Assembly (NCBI GenBank): GCA_950073955.1
Contig: CATMRH010000004.1
Span: 1 to 24,735 of the forward strand
Reading direction: 5' to 3'
Length of the DNA stretch: 24,735 nucleotides
Source: an uncultured archaeon
GTDB lineage: Archaea > Thermoproteota > Nitrososphaeria > Nitrososphaerales > Nitrosopumilaceae
Both the position numbers and the translations under genes were made by a program. Positions 1 to 7,395 of the stretch are shown here, piece after piece. The notes below the pieces were generated by a model. It saw only the letters and a list, made by a program, of their open reading frames with translations. It did not search any database and was not told where the DNA came from. Within the stretch, counting starts at the first letter, position 1, and each line of letters opens with the position of its first letter.

Positions 1-90
1 TTCAAAGTGGAAATCAAGGCGCCAACATTTTATGATATGGAGATTAGGCAAGACAAAGGTGTTTTTATGAGATTTTTGCTTGATTTGTGA
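1..90 (+). CDS. Possible C-terminal end of an upstream gene (partial)
   Basis: The first frame is open from the window edge to a TGA at 88-90 and reads as 29 plausible residues ending GVFMRFLLDL. It overlaps the TTG proposed as start of the next gene by 11 bases. Two readings are possible. It may be the tail of a gene cut by the window edge. Alternatively, the ATG at 67 (MRFLL...) may be the true start of the next gene's signal peptide, with a frame break near 80-90. Thirty open codons prove little, so this is a weak call. No family is recognisable. Confidence 0.3.
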   Translation, partial: FKVEIKAPTFYDMEIRQDKGVFMRFLLDL

Positions 91-1342
91 TTTTAGTGAA
101 TTACTCTTTGCACAAAACAAGAAGAAGTTAGATAATGAATTTATAACATTTGTTGGAATACAAGATGAAAAAGATATAGTCACAATTGTAATTCATGATG
201 CGATTAGTAATTTTAGGGGACTTTTATCAGATCCAAATCCTAACCAAGGAGAATTTTCAGCAAGTTCAAGTTTTACATCACAGAAAGTATTAGATATTTT
301 CGATAGTGATGGAATTTACAATGCAATAGCATTTACAAATAATCAAAAACAAGATAATGGAATTATATTAAAACTAGAATACAAAAATAACAAAGTATCA
401 GTTATAGAAGATTTTTTACTTGCGCTTAAATCAATTACAAATTATTCAGTTGAAGTAGAAAAAACAGTTACATTTACTGATAGTCTTATAGATAGTTCAG
501 TTGAGGAGGTAGTATTTAGTTTACATAATCAACCTATAGGAGATACAATTGATTCAAGTTCTGGAAAATTTGGAAGTATTCAAGATGTATACTATAGCTT
601 TGATATTGTTGTAAAAAGTGAAGCTCAAGAAGACAGAAAAAATATCACAATTACTGTAAAGAAGGCATATGATGAACCAGAAACAATTGAGTCAGAATCA
701 GAAACAACAGAGTCAAAACCAAAAGAATTAGAAATTACAGATCCGTTTGTTGATGAAACAAAGGATCTACAGAGTTATGTTGACAGATACAACAACGAGG
801 CCAGTTACAAAAAGTGGTTTGATGATAATTATCCAGAATACTCCTCAATTTATGAGGCTGTAGGATTAGAAGAACCAATAATTGAAGAACCAGAGTTTGG
901 TGAATGTGGTGAAGGAACAAAGCTAATTGATGGTAAATGTACAATTGTTGCAATACAAAGTAAAGGTGGAGGTTGTCTAATTGCAACTGCAGCATATGGC
1001 TCTGAGATGGCACCACAAGTTCAATTCCTCAGAGAGATTCGTGACAATCAGTTAATGAATACTGATTCTGGCATATCATTTATGACAGGTTTTAATCAAT
1101 TCTATTATTCATTCTCACCAACAATTGCTGACATGCAAAGAGAAAATCCAATATTCAAAGAAGCAGTAAAGCTTTGGATAACTCCATTATTATCATCATT
1201 ATCAGTAATGTCATATGCTGAATCTGAATCACAAGTTATAGGATATGGAATTGGTGTTATTTTGATAAATATTGGAATGTACTTTGTAGCACCAGCTATG
1301 TTGTTTTATAGAATTAGAAAAGTTAGACGAGTTAAGTTTTAA
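80..1342 (+). CDS. Secreted/surface CFI-box C-terminal domain protein
   Basis: This is a thaumarchaeal-type exported protein of about 420 residues. Residues about 20-120 form a beta-rich domain with the LLSDPNPNQGEFS stretch, and 120-195 a second beta-rich stretch. An acidic Glu/Ser/Thr-rich linker (198-222) follows, then a YVDRYNNEASYKKWFDDNYP segment (233-252), a short Cys-containing stretch (C276, C287) and the CFI-box-like motif GGGCLIATAAYGSEMAP (296-312). Hydrophobic segments lie near 365-380 and 388-410, before a basic RIRKVRRVKF tail. CFI-box tails are common on thaumarchaeal envelope proteins; their role in anchoring or processing is inferred. The start is doubtful: TTG at 80 is the first in-frame initiator, and ICDFSELLFAQ is a poor signal peptide, although FA-Q is a credible cleavage site. 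A frame break after the ATG at 67 is possible. No enzymatic function is evident. Confidence 0.75.
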   Translation: MICDFSELLFAQNKKKLDNEFITFVGIQDEKDIVTIVIHDAISNFRGLLSDPNPNQGEFSASSSFTSQKVLDIFDSDGIYNAIAFTNNQKQDNGIILKLEYKNNKVSVIEDFLLALKSITNYSVEVEKTVTFTDSLIDSSVEEVVFSLHNQPIGDTIDSSSGKFGSIQDVYYSFDIVVKSEAQEDRKNITITVKKAYDEPETIESESETTESKPKELEITDPFVDETKDLQSYVDRYNNEASYKKWFDDNYPEYSSIYEAVGLEEPIIEEPEFGECGEGTKLIDGKCTIVAIQSKGGGCLIATAAYGSEMAPQVQFLREIRDNQLMNTDSGISFMTGFNQFYYSFSPTIADMQRENPIFKEAVKLWITPLLSSLSVMSYAESESQVIGYGIGVILINIGMYFVAPAMLFYRIRKVRRVKF

Positions 1343-1366
1343 TCACAATACTTGACGATCATCATT

Positions 1367-1513
1367 ATGGGAAAACTAGATAAAAATCTTAGAATTTGTG
1401 GTGAGTGTGGTATTGTATATTCTTCTGTTAGCTTTACAAAATACATTGATCAGTGTCCCATATGTAAATCAAAAAGATATGAGATAATTATTAGAAAGTC
1501 AGATAATGATTAA
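1367..1513 (+). CDS. 48-residue zinc-ribbon microprotein
   Basis: An ATG at 1367 opens 48 codons ending at TAA 1511-1513. Two CxxC knuckles are visible (C11/C14 in CGEC and C30/C33 in CPIC), separated by a VYSSVSFTKYID hairpin and followed by a basic RYEIIIRK strand. This is the layout of a rubredoxin-like or ribosomal-type zinc ribbon that would bind one zinc. It lies 24 bases after the CFI-box gene and 41 bases before the thioredoxin, all on the same strand. Its partner is unknown; RNA, DNA or protein binding are all possible. Paired Cys knuckles in such a short frame support real coding. Confidence 0.7.
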   Translation: MGKLDKNLRICGECGIVYSSVSFTKYIDQCPICKSKRYEIIIRKSDND

Positions 1514-1554
1514 TTTTTAAACATAGATTTTTTAGTAGAACCAATTTTTGAGAT

Positions 1555-1959
1555 ATGTTGTCTGAAGATCCAGAAATTGAAAAAATAAAGCAGAGAAAAC
1601 TAGAAGAGATGCTCAAACAGCAGAGCCAGCCTAGAATTGAGCCTGGAATTGTAGATCTGAATGACTCTAATTTTGATCAAATAGTATCAGCTGAGAATCC
1701 AACATTAGTGGATTTTTGGGCAGAGTGGTGTGGTCCATGCAAGACGATGCATCCTGTTTTTGAAAGCCTATCAAAAAACTATCCAAAAATTAAATTTGCA
1801 AGAGTCAATGTTGACAACAATCAAAACATTTCAATGAAATTTGCAGTTCAATCAATTCCTACATTTATCATGTTCAAGTCAGGACAGGTTGTAGATAAAA
1901 TGATGGGAGCAGTTGGTGCACCTGGAATTCATATGATTTGTAAAAAGTATTCAAACTAG
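1555..1959 (+). CDS. Thioredoxin with charged N-terminal extension
   Basis: A thioredoxin-fold disulfide reductase, expected in the cytoplasm. The active site is WCGPCK with C59 and C62, followed by the cis-proline motif SIPTF and a GAVGAP end. The domain occupies about residues 30-130. Ahead of it is an extra 25-residue charged helix rich in Glu, Lys and Gln (DPEIEKIKQRKLEEMLKQQ) that ordinary 105-110-residue thioredoxins lack. The ATG at 1555 fits an AT-rich TATA-like stretch near 1514-1522. The gene converges on the aIF5B gene, and the two stop codons share the palindrome CTAG (1956-1959). A second, minimal thioredoxin is at 13752-14078. The reductant and substrates cannot be told from sequence. 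Confidence 0.93.
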   Translation: MLSEDPEIEKIKQRKLEEMLKQQSQPRIEPGIVDLNDSNFDQIVSAENPTLVDFWAEWCGPCKTMHPVFESLSKNYPKIKFARVNVDNNQNISMKFAVQSIPTFIMFKSGQVVDKMMGAVGAPGIHMICKKYSN

Positions 1960-3737
1960 TAGGCGTATACTGGTTCTTTTTCTCGTTGAATCCTAACTAT
2001 TTCATTTAGAACTTTTTGTTCTTCAGGATTTAGTTTATGCATGAATCTGTTGAGTAGTTGTTTTGCCTCATGTGATGGCGGAAATGTATAGAATACTTCT
2101 TCTTCAAAGATTTGTCTACCGATTGTTACATCTTGAACAGAACATGCAACCTCATCTCCTGTTTTTGCAGTACTTACAGTTTTTTTATCAAGCTGAAGTT
2201 GATGAATATTTCCAACCTTTCTTCCAGTCATATTCATAAATGGAATTTTATGCTTTAGGGTTCCTACATCTACACGAATTCCAAAGACCGCAGGATTATT
2301 ATTTCGAAAAACCATTCCTTTGAGGAAAGTAAATTTTGCGACTGGAATTAATTCTGAAAAGATTGCATCATCTTCATTGGCAGTGTCTTCTTCAACCCAT
2401 GCATTATAGTTGTCAATTAAACTATAGATTACTTTATCTTCAAATACTTTGATATGACTGTCTTCAGATTCTTCTTTTGCATCAGGTAGAACTTTTACAT
2501 TAAATGACAAAACAACTCCAAGATGTCTATCTTTTTCTTTGATCGCTTTTGCCTCTATGACATCTCGTCTATTAACAGGACCAATGTCGGCTTTGGCAAT
2601 AGGAACTTGTGAGCGTCTAAGCATCTCAAGTATAGCCTCAAGTGAGCCTATAGTATCGCATTTGAGGATAATGCCATCAGTTTCAGTGTCAATAAACATA
2701 GATTTCATCTCAGATTCGATGAGTTTAGTAAATTTTTCAATCTCTTCATCATTGGATGCAATGTAGAGAGTACTGCCTGGAAGAACTCCTTCAAGATCAG
2801 GTGATGCGATTTTCAGTCCAGCAGCTGCATCTACTTGTGTAACCGGTTTGAATTTGTCTCGAGGATCTCGCATCTCATCAAGAGGTTTTGGCAAAAGCAA
2901 CGCCTTCGGTTTTATAGCTATTACAGAATCTCTTTTAGCTACAACAATGCTATTTTCTTTTTTAATTGTTCCATCAATTAAAATAATATTTGCTGTATGT
3001 CCTAATCCAATCTCATCCTTAACCTCTAAGACAATGCCACGTGGATCTTTTTCTTCTTGATTTAGTCTTTTTTGAAGATACTGTTGTGTAAGTCCTACTA
3101 AAACACTGAGCAGTTCTGGAATCCCAACTCCAGATCGTGCAGAAATTGGAACTATTGCAATCTCAGATTTAAAGTCCTTAACACGGTAAAATGCTTCTGA
3201 TTTATATCCCAAAATGGAAAGAGTACCTACCACGTCGTAGATTTTTTGATCAAGATCAGTTTGTACTGATGCGTCTTGTTCTTTTAATACCTGCGAGATA
3301 AATGAAGATTCAGATTTTCTCCATCCAGAAATTTGATCACATTTGTTTAGTGCGACAACAAATGGAACTTTTCTGTTCTGTAAGATTTTCAAACTTTCAT
3401 TTGTTTGTGGTTGAAATCCACGATTAACATCAACTACAAGAATTGCAATATCAGCTGCTGAACCTCCTCTAGAACGAAGGTTTGTAAAAACTTCGTGTCC
3501 TGGAGTATCAATAACTAAAAGTCCTGGAACCTTGTTTTCTGATTGTTCAAGTTTCTTGTATAAAATACCACATGTCTCTTTGATGGTCTCAGTTGGAAGA
3601 AAGCTAGCACCAATATGTTGGGTAATTCCACCTGCTTCTCTACCTTGAACTCCGGTACCACGAATTTTATCTAGAAGAGATGTTTTACCAGAGTCTACGT
3701 GACCAAGAACTGCCACTATGGGCTGACGAATTTGCAA
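1956..3737 (-). CDS. infB: Translation initiation factor aIF5B (IF2-type GTPase)
   Basis: A ribosome-dependent GTPase that promotes subunit joining and initiator-tRNA positioning. At 593 residues it has the archaeal aIF5B length and lacks the long N-terminal extension of eukaryotic eIF5B. GTPase motifs are in order: G1 GHVDSGKT (12-19), switch I GGITQHIG with T39, G3 DTPGHE (77-82), G4 NKCD (131-134) and G5 SAR (199-201). Domains II-IV follow, and the C-terminus reads EKEPVYAY. The start is TTG at 3737, 6 bases after the ndk stop; no ATG is available in frame there. It is the last gene of the L7Ae-S28e-L24e-ndk-infB operon, a conserved archaeal arrangement. Confidence 0.97.
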   Translation of the reverse strand: MQIRQPIVAVLGHVDSGKTSLLDKIRGTGVQGREAGGITQHIGASFLPTETIKETCGILYKKLEQSENKVPGLLVIDTPGHEVFTNLRSRGGSAADIAILVVDVNRGFQPQTNESLKILQNRKVPFVVALNKCDQISGWRKSESSFISQVLKEQDASVQTDLDQKIYDVVGTLSILGYKSEAFYRVKDFKSEIAIVPISARSGVGIPELLSVLVGLTQQYLQKRLNQEEKDPRGIVLEVKDEIGLGHTANIILIDGTIKKENSIVVAKRDSVIAIKPKALLLPKPLDEMRDPRDKFKPVTQVDAAAGLKIASPDLEGVLPGSTLYIASNDEEIEKFTKLIESEMKSMFIDTETDGIILKCDTIGSLEAILEMLRRSQVPIAKADIGPVNRRDVIEAKAIKEKDRHLGVVLSFNVKVLPDAKEESEDSHIKVFEDKVIYSLIDNYNAWVEEDTANEDDAIFSELIPVAKFTFLKGMVFRNNNPAVFGIRVDVGTLKHKIPFMNMTGRKVGNIHQLQLDKKTVSTAKTGDEVACSVQDVTIGRQIFEEEVFYTFPPSHEAKQLLNRFMHKLNPEEQKVLNEIVRIQREKEPVYAY

Positions 3738-3743
3738 AACAGA

Positions 3744-4145
3744 TCACTCAAATGCTACCCTCGATTCGTGATCAAAACTTTCTTGTGAATCTGATGCGTG
3801 AATAATATTTTCACTAAATCCTAATCCAAAGTCTCCTCTAATGGAACCAGGTTCTGCTTCAAATGATTTAGTTGCACCAACCATAATTCTAGTAGTAGCA
3901 ATTGCATTATTTCCTTCAATGATTGCTGCAACTACAGGTCCTGATGTGATATATGATATCAATTCACCAAAGAATGGTTTGTCTTTGTGAACGTCATAGA
4001 ATTTCTTAGCCTGTTCTGGAGTAAATGTAAACATGTTTAGTTTCAAAATTTTGAATCCTTTTCTTTCAAATCTTGAGACAACTTCGCCAACTAAATTTCT
4101 AACTACTCCATCTGGCTTTACAATGAATAGGGTTTTTTCAGTCAA
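3744..4145 (-). CDS. ndk: Nucleoside diphosphate kinase
   Basis: Transfers the gamma phosphate between nucleoside triphosphates and diphosphates through a phosphohistidine. The N-terminal strand TLFIVKPDGV carries the ATP-binding Lys (K10). The active-site motif NIIHASDS holds the catalytic histidine H116, and RGDFG (103-107) is present. At 133 residues it is slightly shorter than the usual 140-150; the C-terminus ends at DHESRVAFE, so the trimmed part is the terminal tail, not the active site. It sits 2 bases downstream of L24e and 6 bases upstream of infB in the operon. Confidence 0.97.
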   Translation of the reverse strand: MTEKTLFIVKPDGVVRNLVGEVVSRFERKGFKILKLNMFTFTPEQAKKFYDVHKDKPFFGELISYITSGPVVAAIIEGNNAIATTRIMVGATKSFEAEPGSIRGDFGLGFSENIIHASDSQESFDHESRVAFE

Positions 4146-4147
4146 TT

Positions 4148-4348
4148 TTACTTCTTTCTAATTCCACCTTTAACGTGTTTCTTGGTCCACTTTAATTTTC
4201 TTGGATCACGTTTTAGAACTAGTGCATTTTTTTTACATTTAGAAGAACAAAACCATAAAACAGTTCCATCATTTTTAGCAAGCATAGTACCAGAACCTTT
4301 TGGAACAGATCTATCACAGAAATTACAAGGTTTAGCTAAAAGACTCAT
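4148..4348 (-). CDS. rpl24e: Large-subunit ribosomal protein eL24
   Basis: A 66-residue archaeal eL24 zinc-ribbon protein. Cysteines C8 and C11 (CNFC) pair with C34 and C38 (CSSKC), and the C-terminus is rich in Lys and Arg for rRNA contact (DPRKLKWTKKHVKGG). Archaeal eL24 consists of this N-terminal ribbon only, without the eukaryotic extension, so the length is complete. It lies 8 bases after S28e and 2 bases before ndk in the same operon. Confidence 0.96.
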   Translation of the reverse strand: MSLLAKPCNFCDRSVPKGSGTMLAKNDGTVLWFCSSKCKKNALVLKRDPRKLKWTKKHVKGGIRKK

Positions 4349-4356
4349 CTAATCAC

Positions 4357-4569
4357 CTATTTGATCTTCTTTGCTTCTCTTTCTGTTTCTCTTAGCATAA
4401 GAATCTCTCCTTCCCTAACAGAACCTTTGACATTTCTTGTAAGAATTCGTCCTTTATCATTTCCTGTAAGAACTTTAACTCTAACTTGAATTACTTCTCC
4501 AGCAATACCAGTTCGTCCAACAATTTGAATAATTTCAGATTGAACTACTTGATCAGTTGTAGAACTCAT
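4357..4569 (-). CDS. rps28e: Small-subunit ribosomal protein eS28
   Basis: A 70-residue eS28 with an OB-like beta barrel that sits near the mRNA exit/platform of the small subunit. Typical features are the IIQIVGRTGIAGEVIQVRV start, the VKVLTGNDKGRILTRNVKG core and the acidic REGEILMLRETEREA end. The ATG at 4569 overlaps the end of the L7Ae gene by 4 bases (ATGA), which suggests translational coupling inside the operon. Confidence 0.96.
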   Translation of the reverse strand: MSSTTDQVVQSEIIQIVGRTGIAGEVIQVRVKVLTGNDKGRILTRNVKGSVREGEILMLRETEREAKKIK

Positions 4570-4952
4570 TGATCAGTCTTGCCACCTTTAATTTTAGAAA
4601 TTGTTTCTATAATTTGATCGACGATGTGTTGTGCATCACCAGCATCCAAAATCGCTGCAGCTGCTGAAGTAATCTCAATGCCTAATGAATTACCCAATTC
4701 TTGTTTAGTTGGAACAAAGACAAATGCTGTACCCTGTTCCTCACATAGAATTGGAAGATGGGCAACTACCTCTGGCGGTTCAACATCTTCGGCTATAACG
4801 ATTAGTTTGCTTGAACCACGTTCAATTGCCTTGGTAGCTTCATTGGTTCCTTTCTTAACTTTACCGGTTGAAGCAGCTACTCTAAGTGCCTCTAAAATTG
4901 GACTTACAAGGTCCGCTGGTGTCTCAAATTTAACGTAATAAGGTTTTGCCAT
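4566..4952 (-). CDS. rpl7ae: Ribosomal protein L7Ae (also box C/D and RNase P component)
   Basis: A 128-residue K-turn binding protein. Besides its place in the large subunit, archaeal L7Ae is known as the first-binding protein of box C/D and H/ACA guide RNPs and as an RNase P subunit. The RNA-binding signature is visible as KKGTNEATKAIERG followed by LIVIAEDVEPPEVVAHLPILCEE. It is the first gene of the minus-strand operon. A GGGTGA Shine-Dalgarno-like hexamer (4959-4964 on the complement) lies 6 bases before the ATG, so this gene has a real leader, unlike many others in the window. Confidence 0.97.
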   Translation of the reverse strand: MAKPYYVKFETPADLVSPILEALRVAASTGKVKKGTNEATKAIERGSSKLIVIAEDVEPPEVVAHLPILCEEQGTAFVFVPTKQELGNSLGIEITSAAAAILDAGDAQHIVDQIIETISKIKGGKTDQ

Positions 4953-5000
4953 ACTTCGTCACCCTAAGGTTCATTCTCCATTCCATTCATCGATTCGTTT

Positions 5001-5011
5001 GGTATTAAAAG
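5001..5011 (-). promoter_or_regulatory. TATA-like promoter of the ribosomal/aIF5B operon
   Basis: Read on the minus strand the site is CTTTTAATACC, about 50 bases before the L7Ae ATG. That leaves a leader of roughly 25 bases carrying the GGGTGA ribosome-binding site. It lies against the 3' end of the mutase gene, so the operon can be transcribed separately from that gene. Spacing is estimated by eye. Confidence 0.45.
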
Positions 5012-5013
5012 TG

Positions 5014-6360
5014 TTATCTGGAAATTATGGACTTTACTTTATTGAGATATTCAGACATCAAAATATTTAGTTTCTCTTGACTTTCAGCTTCGGCATAGAC
5101 TCTAACAATTGGTTCGGTTCCGCTAGGTCTAATCATAACCCAATTTTTAGGATTAATTGTAATTTTGATACCGTCAGTTGTATCAGAGCTTGGAAATTCT
5201 TCTTTTAATGAAGAAATCAGTTTTGAAACATTTTCAGGAGAACATGAAACCTTGTCTTTTGTAGTGAAAGAAGGAGGCAAACTGGTAATTTCATCTGATA
5301 GAGATTTTCCTTTAGTCAAAAGATCAAGCATTAATGCCAAAGTCATACAACCATCTCTGACTTGATTGTGCTTTCCATACATGTACCCACCATTTTCTTC
5401 AAATCCTATTAACGCATCAGTATGAATCATCTTTCTTGATACTTCAACGCTACCTATTTTGGTGCGAATAACTTTTGAATTAAATTTATCAGCTAAAACT
5501 TCAATATTAGAACCTGAATTCAAACAAGTAACAATTACAGAGTTTAAATTTTTCTTTAAGATATGCTGAGTAAGAACTAGTGCAGATTTATCACCAGTTA
5601 ATATATTGCCCTTGTTGTCACAAAAAATACTTCGATCTCCATCTCCATCAAACGCAATTCCAAAATCAGCATTGTTTTCTATTACAGTTTGTGAAAGTTC
5701 TGAAAGATTTTGTGGTGTTGGTTCTGAACCACGTCCTGGAAATTTTCCATCAATATTCTGATTTACAAGAAAGGTTTCACATTGCATCATTTTACAAAAA
5801 TCAGGTGCAGAAACTATCTGTGCACCGTTTCCTAAATCCAAAACAACTTTGAAATTTTTTGATTCTATTAATTTAGAATCAACCTGAGATGCAATTCCTT
5901 TTAGATATGTCTCAATTGCTCTTTCTTCTTTTCCTGTAGTACCCCAATTTTCTGTATTCTTAATCCAACTTTTTTGCAGATAGATATCTTCAACTACTAA
6001 TTCATCTTCTCGTGAAATCTCAACCCCATCTTTTGCAGTAGGTTTGATTCCATTGTATTGAGGAGGATTGTGAGAAGCAGTGATCATTATTCCACCAGAA
6101 TATCCCAAAGTCTTTACTGCAAATTGAAGACATGGTGTTGGAACAATTCCCATAACATTACAATCAATTCCAATTGAATTAAGAGTAGAACTTACAACTT
6201 TGGAAATTACTGGACTTGATTCTCTTCCATCAAAGCCAATTAGTAATGTTCCCTTTTCAAAGTAAGTTCCAATAGCTAAAGTCATATCGTGAACAAATTC
6301 TAATGTCAAGTCTTCAGAAAATACTCCACGAATTCCATTAGTTCCAAAAAATTTTGCCAT
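5014..6360 (-). CDS. glmM: Phosphoglucosamine/phosphomannomutase family enzyme
   Basis: An alpha-D-phosphohexomutase that moves phosphate between C6 and C1 of a sugar (glucosamine, mannose or glucose), feeding nucleotide-sugar synthesis for glycans and the S-layer. All four family motifs are present in 448 residues: phosphoserine loop TASHNPPQYNG (S96), metal loop DGDGDR (238-243), sugar loop GFEENGG (319-325) and phosphate loop RPSGTEP (411-417). The start chosen is ATG at 6360 (MAKFFGTNGIRG, a typical family beginning); the frame extends 4 codons further to 6372. Substrate cannot be fixed by sequence alone; the GTNGIRG start is GlmM-like. The symbol is tentative. Confidence 0.88.
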   Translation of the reverse strand: MAKFFGTNGIRGVFSEDLTLEFVHDMTLAIGTYFEKGTLLIGFDGRESSPVISKVVSSTLNSIGIDCNVMGIVPTPCLQFAVKTLGYSGGIMITASHNPPQYNGIKPTAKDGVEISREDELVVEDIYLQKSWIKNTENWGTTGKEERAIETYLKGIASQVDSKLIESKNFKVVLDLGNGAQIVSAPDFCKMMQCETFLVNQNIDGKFPGRGSEPTPQNLSELSQTVIENNADFGIAFDGDGDRSIFCDNKGNILTGDKSALVLTQHILKKNLNSVIVTCLNSGSNIEVLADKFNSKVIRTKIGSVEVSRKMIHTDALIGFEENGGYMYGKHNQVRDGCMTLALMLDLLTKGKSLSDEITSLPPSFTTKDKVSCSPENVSKLISSLKEEFPSSDTTDGIKITINPKNWVMIRPSGTEPIVRVYAEAESQEKLNILMSEYLNKVKSIISR

Positions 6361-6407
6361 GATGTTATTCAATAATAGATAAATTTGTGTTTAATGGAAT
6401 GTCCGTT

Positions 6408-6492
6408 GCGGGAGTCGCCCAGCCTGGTCAAAGGCGTAGGGCTTAGGACCCTATCTCTTAGGAGTTCGTGGGTTCGAATCCCACCTCCCGCA
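6408..6492 (+). tRNA. tRNA-Leu (anticodon TAG)
   Basis: An 85-base class II tRNA. The acceptor stem GCGGGAG pairs with CTCCCGC, with discriminator A. The anticodon stem TAGGG/CCCTA encloses the loop CTTAGGA, giving anticodon TAG (leucine, codon CUA). A variable arm around TCTCTTAGGAG is present, and the T-arm is GTGGG-TTCGAAT-CCCAC. No intron. CCA is not fully encoded (CC, then T5). Confidence 0.96.
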
Positions 6493-6500
6493 CCTTTTTG
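6493..6500 (+). terminator. Oligo-T terminator of tRNA-Leu
   Basis: Five consecutive T (6495-6499) directly follow the tRNA 3' end. This is the usual archaeal termination signal for a monocistronic tRNA. The next gene's start is 28 bases after the tRNA. Confidence 0.45.
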
Positions 6501-6520
6501 ATTTCTGTGAATGATTAATA

Positions 6521-7390
6521 ATGAGAAAATATCCTACAAAAAAAGTCATGAAAAAGACAGTAATTGGAATTACAGTAGTTGGAAAAGACAGAGAAGGAAT
6601 TGTAGCTGCATTTACAAATTTTGCATTTTCAAAAAGTGGAAACATTGAGAAAGTAAACCAAAATGTAATCAAAGGTATTTTTGGAATGTATCTAGAAGTA
6701 TCCTTTTCAAAAACAGTTGATGTAAAGAGATTCGATGCTGAAATACAAAGTCTAGCTAAAAAAGAAAAGATGGATGTAAGTACACATCATGAAACAAATT
6801 CGCAGAAAAATATTGCAGTATTTGTAACTAAAGAGACACTTTGCCTTAAAACAATTCTTGGTAATGCAAAATCACTCAAAGGAAAAATCTCAGTAGTAGT
6901 TAGTTCAGAAAGGACACTTGAGTCATTAGTAAAGAAGGCGAAGATTCCATTTGTTGTAATCCAAGAGAAGGATCAACAAAAAGCAGAAGAAAAAATTATT
7001 GAAATATGCAAAAAATATGAGATTGACTTGATTTCACTTGCAAGATACATGAGAATTCTTAGCCCTAACTTTGTTTGGAGATACCCAAATAGAATTATCA
7101 ATATTCATCCAGCATTATTACCGGCATTTCCAGGAGCACTGGCATATGCACAAGCTTATGAAAGAGGTACAAAAATTGTTGGGGTAACTGCTCATTATGT
7201 TACAGAAAACTTAGATCAAGGACCAATCATCTTCCAAGATTCGTTTAAAGTGGATCCAAATGATTCGTTAGAAAAAATTAAGGCAAAAGGACAAAGACTA
7301 GAAGCAGATACATTGCTTAAAGCAATGAAGATGCACCTAGAAAATAAACTTGAAGTTCGTTGGAGAAAGGTTCACATCAAATCCAAGTGA
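6521..7390 (+). CDS. ACT-domain formyltransferase (PurU/PurN-like)
   Basis: An N-terminal ACT domain (about 11-90, VIGITVVGKDREGIVAAFT) is joined to a formyltransferase domain (about 97-285). Catalytic residues known for PurN/PurU are present: N194 and H196 in NIHPALLP, and D232 in LDQGPII. The segments VTKETLCLKTIL and LARYMRIL resemble PurU (formyltetrahydrofolate deformylase) more than PurN, and the ACT domain also fits PurU. It could instead act as the 10-formyl-THF dependent GAR transformylase; the sequence does not decide. A start at 6521 gives 289 residues. The ATG at 6548 (MKKTVIGI) lies right at the ACT domain and may be the true start. It lies 5 bases upstream of a creatininase-family hydrolase and is probably co-transcribed with it. 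Confidence 0.85.
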   Translation: MRKYPTKKVMKKTVIGITVVGKDREGIVAAFTNFAFSKSGNIEKVNQNVIKGIFGMYLEVSFSKTVDVKRFDAEIQSLAKKEKMDVSTHHETNSQKNIAVFVTKETLCLKTILGNAKSLKGKISVVVSSERTLESLVKKAKIPFVVIQEKDQQKAEEKIIEICKKYEIDLISLARYMRILSPNFVWRYPNRIINIHPALLPAFPGALAYAQAYERGTKIVGVTAHYVTENLDQGPIIFQDSFKVDPNDSLEKIKAKGQRLEADTLLKAMKMHLENKLEVRWRKVHIKSK

Positions 7391-7395
7391 AATAA

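Noticed and set aside
4624..4938. Long plus-strand frame antisense to L7Ae
   Set aside because: No promoter, no domain and full overlap with a conserved ribosomal protein gene.
6451..6672. Minus-strand frame ending CGRWDSNPRTPKR
   Set aside because: This is the familiar antisense translation of a tRNA (here tRNA-Leu) running into the PurU-like gene; not a real protein.
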